A DNA stretch of 61,362 nt from Bifidobacterium hapali (lineage in GTDB: Bacteria; Actinomycetota; Actinomycetes; Actinomycetales; Bifidobacteriaceae). Shown here one piece after another: positions 1 through 8,905 of the stretch. Every line of letters begins with the position of its first letter. Position 1 is the first letter of the stretch. The stretch covers positions 1 through 61,362 of the forward strand of contig NZ_MWWY01000015.1 in assembly GCF_002259755.1 (NCBI RefSeq), written 5' to 3'. Position numbers and translations under genes: made by a program. Under the pieces are notes generated by a model. That model saw nothing but the letters and a program-made list of their open reading frames with translations. It was not told the origin of the DNA and made no database searches.

Positions 1-507
1 TTATCAGCGGTGCATGGTGCATTTCGAACGCAATATCCTCGCCAAGGTCAACCCCAGAAACCGGGAGTGGGCTGCGGACGCGCTTAAGGCCGTGTTTGCT
101 ATGGAATCACGCGACAAGGCGTTGGAGAAGGCGGAATCCGTCGCCAAGGAACTGGAGACAAGGAAGCTCAGAGAGGCTGCCAAATGCCTGCGCGAAGGCA
201 TTAGCGAGACGACGACCTACCTGCTCGACGACTATCCGAGGGAACATCGCCGGCGCATCCGTACGAACAACATGATCGAACGATTGAACCGCGAGATCAG
301 GCGACGCACGCGCGTGGTCGGCTCGTTTCCGGACGGGCGGAGCGCGTTGATGCTCGTCTGCGCGCGCGTCCGCTACGTGACCTCGAACGAGTGGTCGACG
401 CGCCGTTACCTCGACATGTCCCGGCTCGGTGAGAGCGTACCAGTAGCGAACTGATCATCGTCGCAGAGCCGGGCGAAGACCAAAGTGCGCAAGAATCCGG
501 GCACTAC
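1..507 (+). mobile_element. IS256-family insertion sequence, right-hand part
   Basis: The window opens inside an IS256-type element. The transposase stop is at 454 and the element appears to end in the imperfect terminal sequence AATCCGGGCACTAC at about 494-507, the usual layout for this family (short non-coding tail, then a terminal inverted repeat of about 22-26 bp). The left end and any target duplication lie outside the window. The outermost bases are also the stop codon of the ABC ATPase gene on the opposite strand, so the boundary at 507 is inferred from this overlap and from the terminal-repeat appearance. Confidence 0.7.
2..454 (+). CDS. IS256-family transposase, C-terminal part (5' end outside window)
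   Basis: This is the last 150 or so residues of a Mutator/IS256-type DDE transposase. The frame is open from base 2 (YQRCMVHFERN), matching the family's QRC-x-VH-x-xRN segment that precedes the C-terminal helical region, so the real start is upstream of the window and the ATG at 14 is internal. The family signature is visible at 268-330: TNNMIERLNREIRRRTRVVG, then FPDGRSALMLVCA. The normal C-terminal residues after that segment are present, so this end is not visibly degraded. Whether the whole transposase is intact cannot be judged. It moves its own element by cut-and-paste or circle formation. Confidence 0.9.
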   Translation, partial: YQRCMVHFERNILAKVNPRNREWAADALKAVFAMESRDKALEKAESVAKELETRKLREAAKCLREGISETTTYLLDDYPREHRRRIRTNNMIERLNREIRRRTRVVGSFPDGRSALMLVCARVRYVTSNEWSTRRYLDMSRLGESVPVAN

Positions 508-1181
508 CGATGTTCGTTGACTTCGATTGAAGAAACTCGAGCATCGTGCATGTGGATGACTCGGTCGGCGATAGGAGCAATGGCCGAATTGTGGGTGACG
601 ATCACCACGGTTTCACCTTTGATGCGGCTCTGATTCTGCAGTATCTGCAGTACTTGTTTACCGGTGTTGTAGTCGAGTGCACCGGTCGGCTCGTCGCATA
701 ATAGGATCTTGGGATTCTTGGCCACTGCGCGTGCTATAGCGACACGCTGCTGTTCGCCGCCGGACAGTTGAGCAGGAAAGCTGTTGATGCGATCTTTTAA
801 TCCGACATCGATAAGCGTTTGCACGGGATCTTGCGCCTCCTTGACGATCTCGGAGGCGAGTTCGACGTTCTCCTTGGCGGTAAGGTTGGCAACGAGATTG
901 TAGAACTGGAATACGAATCCGATGTCGGTACGTCGATAGTCGGTGAGCTGGTGCGCTGTGTAGTTCGAAATATCCTTGCCGTCGACGATCACGTTGCCTT
1001 CGGAATTGGTATCCATGCCGCCAAGAATGTTGAGCACCGTTGACTTACCGGCGCCGGAAGAGCCGAGGATGATCGCCAGCTCGCCTTTTTCGATGCTGAA
1101 GTTCACGTCGTTGTTGGCGACGATGGTGGTGTCGCCCATGTGGTAACGCTTGAAACTGTGAATCATTTCTATGTAGGACAT
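504..1181 (-). CDS. ABC transporter ATP-binding protein (LolD/MacB type), 3' end cut by IS
   Basis: A 225-residue ATPase of the class that drives FtsX/MacB-type permeases. Walker [10 protein letters not shown] is at residues 40-48, the Q-loop FQFYN near 91-95, signature [14 protein letters not shown] from 139, Walker [13 protein letters not shown] at 159-170, and the H-loop IVTHNS near 200. I chose the ATG at 1181 (MSYIEM) over the upstream in-frame ATG at 1211 because family alignments begin there. The TAG stop (504-506) lies within the terminal bases of the IS256-type element, so the native C-terminus, probably only a few residues, was replaced. The FtsX-like permease gene normally following such an ATPase is absent. 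The ATPase may therefore be an orphan. It diverges from a TetR gene, the usual arrangement for self-regulated exporters. Confidence 0.88.
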   Translation of the reverse strand: MSYIEMIHSFKRYHMGDTTIVANNDVNFSIEKGELAIILGSSGAGKSTVLNILGGMDTNSEGNVIVDGKDISNYTAHQLTDYRRTDIGFVFQFYNLVANLTAKENVELASEIVKEAQDPVQTLIDVGLKDRINSFPAQLSGGEQQRVAIARAVAKNPKILLCDEPTGALDYNTGKQVLQILQNQSRIKGETVVIVTHNSAIAPIADRVIHMHDARVSSIEVNEHR

Positions 1182-1277
1182 TGACGCCGCTTTCTCTTGA
1201 ATGAACAACATGTTGATTTATTGTCATGATGATAAAAACAGCGCAAAGACCATGTCAATGAACGATTTCTAGCATTC

Positions 1278-1292
1278 TGTTCAAATTGAACA
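1278..1292. promoter_or_regulatory. Probable TetR-family operator between ABC ATPase and tetR
   Basis: TGTTCAAATTGAACA is a perfect 15-bp palindrome with a central A, in the 232-bp gap between the divergent ABC ATPase and TetR genes. A degenerate relative follows at about 1306-1326, where TGTTCA and TAAACA half-sites are spaced by a few bases. TetR-family repressors usually bind palindromes of this size in the divergent promoter they share with their target. Binding is inferred. Confidence 0.55.
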
Positions 1293-1413
1293 ATCTTACG
1301 AAAACTGTTCATTATGTCATTAAACAGACAACGTGTTGATAGAATATGCTGGAGATCATTCCACTTCAGCAATAGCCAACCACACGATTCAACCCATGCT
1401 TAAGGAGGTTCCC

Positions 1414-2034
1414 ATGGCACCCGCAGCCAGCAAACGCAACACCAAAACCGAAGCCAAGATCAAGTCTGCGTTCACCACACTGGTCAAGACGAAAGGCTTC
1501 GAAACAATGACCGTCAGCGATATTGCACGCGCTGCAGGCATCAATCGCGGCACGTTCTACATGCACTATGTCGATAAGTTCGACCTACGTCAACAACTCA
1601 TCGACGACACCATCGACGATCTGACACGCATTCTCGTCGAACAAACCAACCCAAGCAGGCCAACAACGAGGCGAGCCAGCGAATCGGTCTGTGATGCATT
1701 TCAATCCCGATCCATCGCTAAGGCATTACAATATATGAAAGACGACTACGCATTCTTCGATGCAATATCACAATCCGGCAATGACATGTCCCTGTACGAG
1801 CATTTCAAAGACGTACTCAAGCGACTTATCATGACGCAAGCGAAACACCGCAGCGCTGCACCGCAAACCATGTACAACGGGATTCCCGCCGACTATGCGA
1901 TGGAAATTCTCGTTTCTGCCGTCGCCGCGATTGTCTGGCTGTGGATTCGACGAGGATGCAAAGAATCCCCCGAAGAAATCTGCCTCATCATCGAGCGCAA
2001 CAAAACCACCGCACCGGCGGATATTCTGTGGTAA
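1414..2034 (+). CDS. TetR/AcrR-family transcriptional regulator
   Basis: A 206-residue regulator with an N-terminal TetR helix-turn-helix (TVSDIARAAGINRGTFYMHYVDKFDL, about residues 33-58), the canonical recognition-helix region ending in FYxHYxxKxxL, and a mostly helical C-terminal effector/dimerisation domain (TetR_C_8-like). The start at 1414 follows a near-perfect ribosome site, AAGGAGG, six bases upstream; earlier ATGs in this frame have none. It lies divergent to the ABC ATPase, so it probably represses that gene and itself through the palindrome at 1278-1292. The ligand is unknown. The reading frame is intact although its likely target transporter is damaged. Confidence 0.88.
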   Translation: MAPAASKRNTKTEAKIKSAFTTLVKTKGFETMTVSDIARAAGINRGTFYMHYVDKFDLRQQLIDDTIDDLTRILVEQTNPSRPTTRRASESVCDAFQSRSIAKALQYMKDDYAFFDAISQSGNDMSLYEHFKDVLKRLIMTQAKHRSAAPQTMYNGIPADYAMEILVSAVAAIVWLWIRRGCKESPEEICLIIERNKTTAPADILW

Positions 2035-2212
2035 CTGCGATTGCACGTCTCGCGCTCAGGAATTTACAAACGTTCACCGATATCGCGCGCAAGAAATTCA
2101 ATGAACGCGGCGGCCGCCGCAGCCCCTAAAGGCGCCCGTTACACGCCCACACAGGAGGCGCTCACCAACAAATAGGCGCCGGTCTGGCATCCGCATATGC
2201 GAGGGCCTTACG
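2035..2212. other. Short gap between tetR and the formate channel gene
   Basis: This 178-bp gap separates the convergent ends of the TetR gene and the formate/nitrite channel gene. It is GC-rich and contains a short open segment from 2101 (MNAAAAAAPKGARY...) ending in TAG near 2175, without a convincing ribosome site. I see no good terminator and treat the gap as non-coding. Confidence 0.4.
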
Positions 2213-3115
2213 CTACGCCTGCTTGGAAGAACGTTTAGCGTTGAGATACCAGTAGGCCAATGCCACGAACAGCGAGCCGCCGAGAATGTTACCCAAGGTG
2301 GCGGCGGACAGATTGTAGGCGATGGCAAGCACGTCCAACGACCCCGCACCCGCAACTTCAGCACCGAAACCGAGCAGTTTCGCAGTCAAACCCATCGGCA
2401 GAAAGAACATGTTCGCCACACAGTGCTCGAAGCCCATAGCCACGAAGCCTGAGATCGGTAACAGGATGCCCAACACCTTGTCAGACACCGACCGTGCGGC
2501 GAATCCGATGCGCACAGCCAGACACACCAGCACGTTGCACAGAATGCCGCGCACGAACAACGTGCCCCAGTCGGGCGTGACCTTTGCAGCGGCCGTGGCC
2601 ACCGCAAGATCGCCCACCGCACCGTCGGCCAGTCCCATCGTGCCGGCGAGCGCGACCAAGAGTACAAGCAGCAGCGCACCGGCGAGATTGCCGAACCAGA
2701 CGATAATCCAATTGCGCAGCATCTGGCGCAGCGTGACCTTGCGTGCGGCGAGGTCGGAGACCATCAGCGAGTTGCCGGTGAATAGTTCCGCGCCGCAGCA
2801 CAACACGAGCACGAGTCCCATGCAGAAGGCAAGGCCACCAACGAATCGTTTCGGTCCCCATGTCATCGCCGGGTCCGAAGTGACGATCAGGAAGAACAAG
2901 GCACCAAAACCGATGAACGCGCCGGCTAGCATAGCCGAGACGAAGGCACGCCCGTCGGTAAGCCGCGTTTTGGCGACACCGGCATTCTCGACCACCTCTT
3001 CGGTTTCCGCCGGGGTGAGCGCGTTGATGTTCAGCTTTGGGACCAGAGCCGTCGCACCGGCCAAGTTCGGCCTCTTCGCGGTTTCCATCGGATTCTTCGG
3101 CGAAGTAGATTGCAT
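2213..3115 (-). CDS. Formate/nitrite transporter family channel (FocA-like)
   Basis: A 300-residue member of the FNT family of pentameric channels for formate, nitrite or related small anions. About 50 N-terminal cytoplasmic residues precede six membrane segments. Family features include the AGAFIGFGALFFL first helix, the GAELFTGNSLM segment (omega-loop region), the WFGNLAGALLL helix, GILCNVLVCLAVR, and FEHCVANMFFLPMG, which carries the conserved pore histidine motif (HCVANMF). I chose the ATG at 3115 (MQSTSP) because AAGGA sits seven bases upstream; an ATG at 3142 would add nine residues. Bifidobacteria excrete formate made by pyruvate formate-lyase, so formate export is the likely role, but specificity is inferred. 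No pflB is visible nearby. Confidence 0.9.
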   Translation of the reverse strand: MQSTSPKNPMETAKRPNLAGATALVPKLNINALTPAETEEVVENAGVAKTRLTDGRAFVSAMLAGAFIGFGALFFLIVTSDPAMTWGPKRFVGGLAFCMGLVLVLCCGAELFTGNSLMVSDLAARKVTLRQMLRNWIIVWFGNLAGALLLVLLVALAGTMGLADGAVGDLAVATAAAKVTPDWGTLFVRGILCNVLVCLAVRIGFAARSVSDKVLGILLPISGFVAMGFEHCVANMFFLPMGLTAKLLGFGAEVAGAGSLDVLAIAYNLSAATLGNILGGSLFVALAYWYLNAKRSSKQA

Positions 3116-3369
3116 GTTCCGTTCCTTGTTTGGCTCGTTCATGGCTGGTTATACTCCCCTTGTCGTAACCGGTCAATGGTCGTTCATCGACTATTTCTCA
3201 TCGACCGTTCGTATGCGCGTGTGCCCGGCCTCATGGCCGCTGATGTCCGATTCTACGACATACGGAGCGTCTGTCACTGCCGGTTCAGTCGTCTCGTTTG
3301 TGCCGACCTCTGGCAGATTGAACCAGCTCGATGCCGTGATGATATGGATGCGCACATTTGTCTCAGTTT

Positions 3370-3806
3370 CAGTATGTCTTGCAAAGCATCGAGAAACGCT
3401 CCGGCAGCGGGAGGCAGTGGCTGACCGTTCTTCCATGCGATTGCGAGACGCGTGGATACTGCTGGCTCGAATGGTCTGAAGCATAGTCCACTGTCCGATG
3501 AGGTATCGACCATATCCTGTGGCCCCACGGCGCAGGCGAAACCCTCCCGCACGAAGCAGCTGGCGTTGTACATCAGATTCATGGTGCCAACCACATTGAT
3601 GCGCTTGGCGTACCGTCCGAGCCAACCGGACAGGTCGCCTCGGCCGAGCACTCCTTTCGGCATAATTAGCGGCACATCCTTGAGGTCTTTTGCGGTGACC
3701 GTCGTCCGGGAGGCGAGCGGGTGATCATGTCGCATGAGCAATCCCATCGGATCACCTCCCGGCAATGGCAGTGACCGCCTACGATCCGCTTGCGCAGACC
3801 CGTTAG
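3370..3806 (-). pseudogene. LysR-family regulator remnant (effector-binding domain only)
   Basis: The minus strand encodes the C-terminal two-thirds of a LysR substrate-binding domain: LPGGDPMGLLMRHDHPLA, then DVPLIMPKG, GTMNLMYNASCFVREGFACAV and PLPPAAGAFLDALQ, in the normal order. No HTH or linker precedes it. At about 3800-3806 the similarity stops abruptly and the frame continues into antisense sequence of a TetR remnant. At the other end the frame reads past the usual C-terminus into unrelated low-complexity residues, so the original stop may be lost as well. Residues within the segment look unchanged, which suggests recent truncation rather than long decay. Confidence 0.75.
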
Positions 3807-4124
3807 GCATGGGACGCACTGCTCGGCGAAGTCCGCCACATCGCCCAGCAATACCGGCTGCTGCTGGAGGCCGGATACGGCGAGCGCATCGTCGACGCGA
3901 TACAGCGCAACATGAATCGTGGTCCACTATCGCATGACATCGGACCACATTACGCAAGCCGGTTCTGGGCCGGGGCGATCTGCGCAGTGCTCGAACAGTG
4001 GGTGCGTGACGATATGGATGCACCGGACGACGAACTGGCGGACATCATGACCGCGCTTATGCATCGCGGGGTTACTACCGCAGCCGAATTCGGCACTGGC
4101 TGCGTGGACAACCCGCGCGATTGA
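3807..4124 (+). pseudogene. TetR-family regulator remnant (C-terminal domain only)
   Basis: Reading + from 3807 gives AWDALLGEVRHIAQQYRLLL..., then DAIQRNM, HYASRFWAGAICAVLEQWVRDDMDAPDDELADIMTALM and a stop at 4124. This is the typical C-terminal domain of a TetR regulator: the YxxxFxxGAxxxVLxxWxxxGM motif followed by an EELAxIM helix. An in-frame stop at 3804 and the LysR remnant immediately upstream show the HTH half is missing. An ATG at 3912 could give a 70-residue peptide but has no convincing ribosome site. It is unrelated in sequence to the intact TetR at 1414. Confidence 0.65.
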
Positions 4125-4291
4125 CCCGCGATCGTTACCATATCCGCATGCCAATCAGCGACGCGTGTTTGGACGACGTCCGCGATCTCGCACGAAGTCA
4201 TAAACCAATTCGGCTCCCGATAAGTAGCAAACGTATGACGAAGATCGAGTTTGGACGCCTGTCAACCGGTTTCGCCGCAGAATTAGTCTGT

Positions 4292-5521
4292 CTACACACC
4301 AATCAAATCAAAGAATCGTTCAATTAATGCGTCGTTGAGCAGCCGTCCCCGACGGGTCGGCACGACACGATCCATGATCATAGGCATTTCAATCAGACCG
4401 TCATCAGCCATTGCGGACAGATCGGACGGCGTGATCGAACGTAGATGTCCAGATGCCGTTTGACACCGGTCGATCGCATGATTGAGTCCGTCCACATCGA
4501 GTCCTTCACGCAGACGCAAGCCGAGCATGATCAACTCCTCGAGGTTTTCCCCGGGCGTGATGGTTTCGTTGCCCTCCCACGGCACGCGATGCTCGTTAAT
4601 GGCCATGCCCCACAAGCGAGGGTGAGCGATATCCCAGCTGCGCAGGCCGTGTTGCGCGTCTGACGGCGTATCGTCGTCGATCGCGTGACCGTAGTGCGAA
4701 TGCGCTCCAGGGCCAAGTCCAGCCCAGTCAACATTACGCCAATAACCGAGATTGTGTCGACTCTCGTAGCCGGGCCTGGCCCAATTGGAAACCTCATACC
4801 ACTGCAGCCCAGCAGCAGTAAACAGATCATCAGCGATCTCGTATTTCGTAGCCTCGTCGTCATCGTCTGGCTTAGGCAATGTCCCAGCTGCGATCTGACG
4901 ACCCATTTTTGTCGTAGGTTCAACCGTGAGCGCATATGCGGAAATATGGTTCACACCCAGATCGATGGCCGTACGTACTGACGTACGCCAATCATCAAGG
5001 CTCTCCCCCGGCGCACCATAGATCAGATCAACGCTGGAACGCAAACCGAACTTGTTCGCAGCTTGCACACCGGACTCCACATTCGCCGGCGTATGCGTAC
5101 GGTCGAGCGTTCGCAATACGTGCGGTACCGCCGATTGCATACCGAACGAAATACGCGTAAATCCACCGTCCGCGAGCTTACCGAGATAATACTCGTTCAC
5201 CGTGTCAGGATTAGCTTCCGTCGTGATTTCAGCGTCTGGATCAATCCCCCACGTTTTGCGAATCGCATCTAACATGGCAACAAGATCATCCGCCGACAGA
5301 ATCGTCGGCGTGCCGCCGCCGAAAAACACCGTGGAAACCGGCGGCTCTTCGATTCCATGTTTACGCTGCCAGTCACGTATCAATTGCATCTCGCGGATGA
5401 CCATGTTGGCATAGTTACCGCGAGATGCACCCGCTCCAAGATCGAGCGCTGTATATGTGTTGAAATCACAATAGCCACAGCGCCGCATGCAAAACGGGAC
5501 ATGTATATAGACTTCGAACAT
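4292..5521 (-). CDS. hemW: HemW-type radical SAM protein
   Basis: A 409-residue radical SAM protein with the cluster motif CxxxCxYC (CMRRCGYCDFNTY, residues 11-23), the GGGTPT motif in VFFGGGTPTILS, EANPDTVNEYYL, and a C-terminal HemN_C domain (LIMLGLRLREGLDVDGL). HemW proteins are heme chaperones; they were long annotated as oxygen-independent coproporphyrinogen oxidase but lack the extra residues of HemN. The start is the ATG at 5521; a TTG at 5524 abuts the lepA stop. lepA-hemW adjacency is common in Gram-positive bacteria and the two are almost certainly co-transcribed. The role in a lineage that makes little or no heme is uncertain. Confidence 0.92.
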   Translation of the reverse strand: MFEVYIHVPFCMRRCGYCDFNTYTALDLGAGASRGNYANMVIREMQLIRDWQRKHGIEEPPVSTVFFGGGTPTILSADDLVAMLDAIRKTWGIDPDAEITTEANPDTVNEYYLGKLADGGFTRISFGMQSAVPHVLRTLDRTHTPANVESGVQAANKFGLRSSVDLIYGAPGESLDDWRTSVRTAIDLGVNHISAYALTVEPTTKMGRQIAAGTLPKPDDDDEATKYEIADDLFTAAGLQWYEVSNWARPGYESRHNLGYWRNVDWAGLGPGAHSHYGHAIDDDTPSDAQHGLRSWDIAHPRLWGMAINEHRVPWEGNETITPGENLEELIMLGLRLREGLDVDGLNHAIDRCQTASGHLRSITPSDLSAMADDGLIEMPMIMDRVVPTRRGRLLNDALIERFFDLIGV

Positions 5522-5524
5522 CAA

Positions 5525-7405
5525 TCAGTTCTCGGTCTTTTGTGCGGCACGAATCTTGTCCTTCGTGTCACGATCATTGCCTGCGTCACCAGTGGATAGC
5601 GCGGCGATGAACGCTTCTTGCGGCACTTCAACATGGCCGAGCATCTTCATACGCTTCTTACCAGCCTTCTGCTTTTCGAGCAGCTTGCGCTTACGCGAAA
5701 TATCACCGCCATAGCACTTAGCGAGCACATCCTTACGCAACGCGCGAATGTTCTCACGAGCGATAATACGAGAACCGATTGCCGCCTGAATCGGAATCTC
5801 GAACTGTTGGCGAGGAATCAGTTCACGTAGCTTCTTCGTCATCATCACACCGTAACTGTACGCCTTGTCGCGGTGCACAATCGCGCTGAACGCATCGACC
5901 TTCTCGCCTTGGATGAGAATATCGACCTTGACGAGATCAGCCGCCTGCTCGCCATCCTCATGATAATCGAGCGAAGCATAACCCTTGGTACGACTCTTTA
6001 ATTGGTCGAAGAAATCGAACACGATTTCGGCAAGCGGAATACGGTAATGCATTTCAACACGGTCGGTTGAAATGTATTCCATCGTACCCATGATGCCACG
6101 GTGATCCTGGCACAAGTCCATCACCGCACCGATGAATTCCTTCGGTGTGATGATATCGGCCGCGACCATCGGCTCGACGATCTGCTTGATCTTGCCGTCC
6201 GGAAACTCACTTGGGTTGGTCACATGATGTACCGTGCCATCTTCAGCAGTAACATCGTACGGAACGTTCGGCGCAGTGGAAATCAGATCCAGTCCAAACT
6301 CACGATCGAGCCGTTCAGAAACAATTTCCATATGCAGCAATCCGAGGAAACCGCAACGGAAGCCGAACCCCAACGCGACAGACGTTTCCGGTTCATAGAT
6401 AAGCGCTGCATCGTTGAGCTTGAGCTTGTCAAGCGCATCACGCAATTCCGGGAACTGAGCGTTATCAATGGGGAACAAACCGGCGTAGACCATCGGCTGC
6501 GGGTCGCGATAGCCGGGCAACGGTTCCGTCGCAGGACGTACGGCAGAGGTCAACGTATCGCCAACCTTCGACTGACTCACATCTTTCGCACCAGTGATGA
6601 TATAACCAACTTCGCCGGCACCCAGCGCCTTCGTAGGCATCATGTCAGGGCTGATCACACCGATCTCAATCGGATCATGCGTCATGCCGATACCCATCAT
6701 GTGCACTTTTTCACGATCGTGTAGTTCGCCATCTTCCATACGAATGTAAGTGACAATGCCACGATATGAGTCATACACAGAATCGAAGATCAACGCACGA
6801 GCAGGTGCTTTCGGGTCGCCGTGTGGAGCAGGAATCTCCATAACAATACGGTCCAGCAGATCAGCTACACCCTCGCCAGTCTTACCAGACACGCGCAGCA
6901 CATCGCTCGGTTCGCAGCCAATCAGACCAGCAATTTCCTCAGCATGACGATCAGGCTCAGCACTCGGCAGATCGATCTTATTTAGTACAGGAATAATCGT
7001 TAAATCGTGGTCGATCGCCATGTACAAATTCGACAACGTCTGTGCTTCAATACCCTGTGTCGCATCAACGAGCAGCACCGCTCCCTCGCACGCAGCGAGC
7101 GCACGCGACACTTCGTACGTAAAATCAACGTGGCCAGGCGTGTCGATCATGCCAAGCGTATATTCAGTACCATCAAACGTCCACGGCACGCGCACAGCCT
7201 GCGATTTGATAGTAATGCCGCGTTCCTGTTCAATATCCATACGGTCGAGGAATCGGTCACGCATTTCGCGTTCAGGCACAATGCCGGATAGCTGAAGAAT
7301 ACGGTCAGCGACAGTGGATTTGCCGTGATCAATGTGCGCGATAATGCAGAAGTTGCGGATCAGCGACTGGTCGGTATATCCAGGCTTATTCTTCGGTTCG
7401 ATCAC
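5525..7405 (-). CDS. lepA: Elongation factor 4 (LepA)
   Basis: A 626-residue translational GTPase of full family length. G1 [10 protein letters not shown]3 [16 protein letters not shown] and G4 NKIDLPSA are visible in the first 140 residues, followed by EF-G-like domains II, III and V and the LepA-specific C-terminal domain ending in [13 protein letters not shown]. It back-translocates or remodels ribosomes under stress. The start is GTG at 7405, preceded by AAGGAG at nine bases. It is first in a two-gene unit with hemW. The 217-bp gap upstream separates it from divergent rpsT. Confidence 0.97.
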   Translation of the reverse strand: MIEPKNKPGYTDQSLIRNFCIIAHIDHGKSTVADRILQLSGIVPEREMRDRFLDRMDIEQERGITIKSQAVRVPWTFDGTEYTLGMIDTPGHVDFTYEVSRALAACEGAVLLVDATQGIEAQTLSNLYMAIDHDLTIIPVLNKIDLPSAEPDRHAEEIAGLIGCEPSDVLRVSGKTGEGVADLLDRIVMEIPAPHGDPKAPARALIFDSVYDSYRGIVTYIRMEDGELHDREKVHMMGIGMTHDPIEIGVISPDMMPTKALGAGEVGYIITGAKDVSQSKVGDTLTSAVRPATEPLPGYRDPQPMVYAGLFPIDNAQFPELRDALDKLKLNDAALIYEPETSVALGFGFRCGFLGLLHMEIVSERLDREFGLDLISTAPNVPYDVTAEDGTVHHVTNPSEFPDGKIKQIVEPMVAADIITPKEFIGAVMDLCQDHRGIMGTMEYISTDRVEMHYRIPLAEIVFDFFDQLKSRTKGYASLDYHEDGEQAADLVKVDILIQGEKVDAFSAIVHRDKAYSYGVMMTKKLRELIPRQQFEIPIQAAIGSRIIARENIRALRKDVLAKCYGGDISRKRKLLEKQKAGKKRMKMLGHVEVPQEAFIAALSTGDAGNDRDTKDKIRAAQKTEN

Positions 7406-7622
7406 CTAATCCGTCTCCTTACGATTGTTGTGATATGCGACCGGCGACGCAATGCCATACGTTGGTAACTCATGCGCCCGGTCCTCTTCGCCAAATACAC
7501 TAGTCTACCGATGACCATCGGCATTTTCTCACGACACTCCCAATTCAGCCTGTATATTATCCGTATGGCGTGTTATCATGACCGTTTGTATGTCCTTATA
7601 GCAACCATCGTTTGGAGTAAAT
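7406..7622. promoter_or_regulatory. Divergent promoter region of lepA and rpsT
   Basis: The gap must contain promoters for both lepA (minus) and rpsT (plus). TTATCAT at about 7570-7576 resembles a -10 hexamer for rpsT, which would give a leader of about 45 bases, but the matching -35 is poor. GGAG at 7613-7616 is the rpsT ribosome site. No strong palindrome is present. Promoter placement is a guess from spacing. Confidence 0.35.
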
Positions 7623-7883
7623 GTGGCAAACATTAAGTCGCAGAAGAAGCGCGTGCTGACCAACGAAAAGGCGCACATCCGCAATGTGGCCGTTAAGTCG
7701 GCTCTGAAGACCGCCGTCCGCGCCACTCGTGAGGCCATTGCCTCCGGTGACAAGGCTGCTGCGGAAGCTGCCTACAAGGTCGCTGCCCAGAAGCTCGACA
7801 AGGCTGCCGGCGCTGGCGTGATTCACAAGAATCAGGCTGCCAACCGCAAGTCCGGTCTGGCTGTCGCGATCAACGCGATGTGA
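7623..7883 (+). CDS. rpsT: 30S ribosomal protein S20
   Basis: An 86-residue, lysine- and alanine-rich protein that binds 16S rRNA in the body of the small subunit. The conserved start [36 protein letters not shown] and the C-terminal [13 protein letters not shown] segment are all present. It starts with GTG at 7623, preceded by GGAG; an ATG two bases earlier is out of frame. rpsT beside lepA is a conserved bacterial arrangement. Two tandem palindromes follow the stop. Confidence 0.98.
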   Translation: MANIKSQKKRVLTNEKAHIRNVAVKSALKTAVRATREAIASGDKAAAEAAYKVAAQKLDKAAGAGVIHKNQAANRKSGLAVAINAM

Positions 7884-7900
7884 TCATCGCCCTTTCGGGC

Positions 7901-7955
7901 ATGATATGAGTAATCCCCGTAAACCAATATGGTTTACGGGGATTACTCATATCAT
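7901..7955. terminator. Perfect 25-bp inverted repeat after rpsT
   Basis: The arms 7901-7925 and 7931-7955 are exact reverse complements around the 5-base loop AATAT. The stem core is TAATCCCCGTAAACC. No run of T follows on either side, so it is a symmetrical, factor-type or processing hairpin rather than a textbook intrinsic terminator. It lies between the convergent ends of rpsT and the TRIC-type gene and could act for both. Confidence 0.75.
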
Positions 7956-8020
7956 ATGTGGAGTGGCAGAAATCTCTCACTGAGCGTCGCTCAGTGAGAG
8001 ATTTCTGCCACTCCACATAT
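7954..8020. repeat. Near-perfect 67-bp palindrome (33-bp arms, 1-base loop)
   Basis: Arms 7954-7986 and 7988-8020 are exact reverse complements separated by a single T at 7987. The arm contains GTGGAGTGGCAGAAATCTCT followed by CACTGAGCG. It overlaps the preceding inverted repeat by two bases. GTGGCAGAAA-type arms recur in the hairpins at 60718-60822, so this looks like a dispersed palindromic repeat of the genome. It may serve as a bidirectional terminator between two convergent genes. Confidence 0.8.
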
Positions 8021-8023
8021 ACG

Positions 8024-8770
8024 CTACGATACGTTGTCTTCACTCTCGTTGCGCTTTGCATCGGGGTGAATAACGGGACGCTTAAGATATCGAGATTCTC
8101 CGGGAAGAAATACTTCATGCCGTTCTAATGCGCCTGGCAGTACGATGTTGAACTTGACTGAGAGTAGGCGTAGCACAACCACCAACACAACAATCGCACT
8201 GTCGAGTACGACTTCACCAGTGAAGTCAATCAATCCAATTCGAGTGCCTTTCATCACCAGCACAGTGAGAATACAACCGATAGCAGATGGCACCGCATAC
8301 CAGTGCTTGTCGCGAATGACCATCGGCACATCGTTGAGGAGCATATCACGTACAAGACCGCCGCCAAGTGCAGTAAACATACCCATAAACGCGGCGGTCA
8401 TACCCGATGTGCCCATAAGCATAGCTTTGGAAGTACCGTTGACCGCAAACAATCCGACTGACAGCGCGTCAATAGTCAGCATGGACCATTTGAGTTTATC
8501 AACCTCAGGATGAATAACGGCCACTGCCAATCCGGATACAAGCGCAGTAATAACAAAGCCTTTATCAGCAATGCCAACTGGAGGTAGGGAGGCAAGCATT
8601 ACGTCACGAATAATGCCGCCACCAAGTGCGGTAAGCCATGCGGTGATCATCATGGCAAATAAGTCATAATTCTTCTTCACTGCACACAGTCCGCCCATGA
8701 GACCGCTGCAGAAGATTGCCAGATATTCGACGCCCATGAAAAACGCATTGCTCTCCAACGCTACTTCCAT
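8024..8770 (-). CDS. TRIC/YicG-type membrane protein (UPF0126)
   Basis: A 248-residue integral membrane protein with two internally repeated halves, each carrying the family signature: ALGGGIIRDVMLASLPP near residues 48-64 and ALGGGLVRDMLLNDVPMVI near 134-152. About seven hydrophobic helices are evident, with a hydrophilic C-terminal tail. Prokaryotic homologues fold like trimeric intracellular cation (TRIC) channels; in bacteria the transported substrate is unsettled, and glycine or monovalent cations have been proposed for related proteins. It is a single-gene unit converging on rpsT. The start at 8770 is the first in-frame ATG. Confidence 0.85.
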   Translation of the reverse strand: MEVALESNAFFMGVEYLAIFCSGLMGGLCAVKKNYDLFAMMITAWLTALGGGIIRDVMLASLPPVGIADKGFVITALVSGLAVAVIHPEVDKLKWSMLTIDALSVGLFAVNGTSKAMLMGTSGMTAAFMGMFTALGGGLVRDMLLNDVPMVIRDKHWYAVPSAIGCILTVLVMKGTRIGLIDFTGEVVLDSAIVVLVVVLRLLSVKFNIVLPGALERHEVFLPGESRYLKRPVIHPDAKRNESEDNVS

Positions 8771-8905
8771 GCGTCGCTCCCCTCATTGCTTATCGCTTCC
8801 GCTTTGCCAGCAACGAGAATACAACATCACCATCCCGCATCTATTACGACATGTCGAACATAGTGGAAATATCCGTAGAAAAAGTAGCAGGTCCTTAGCT
8901 AAAAT

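Noticed and set aside
2322..3479. A 385-codon plus-strand frame opposite the formate channel
   Set aside because: Its residues are low-complexity Ser/Thr/Pro/Arg, typical of antisense frames, while the minus strand encodes a clear FNT-family protein.
6101..6724. A 207-codon plus-strand frame inside lepA
   Set aside because: It lies wholly antisense to the GTPase and shows no family motif.
7901..8020. CRISPR-like repeats
   Set aside because: The palindromes are not direct repeats with spacers and no cas gene is present.
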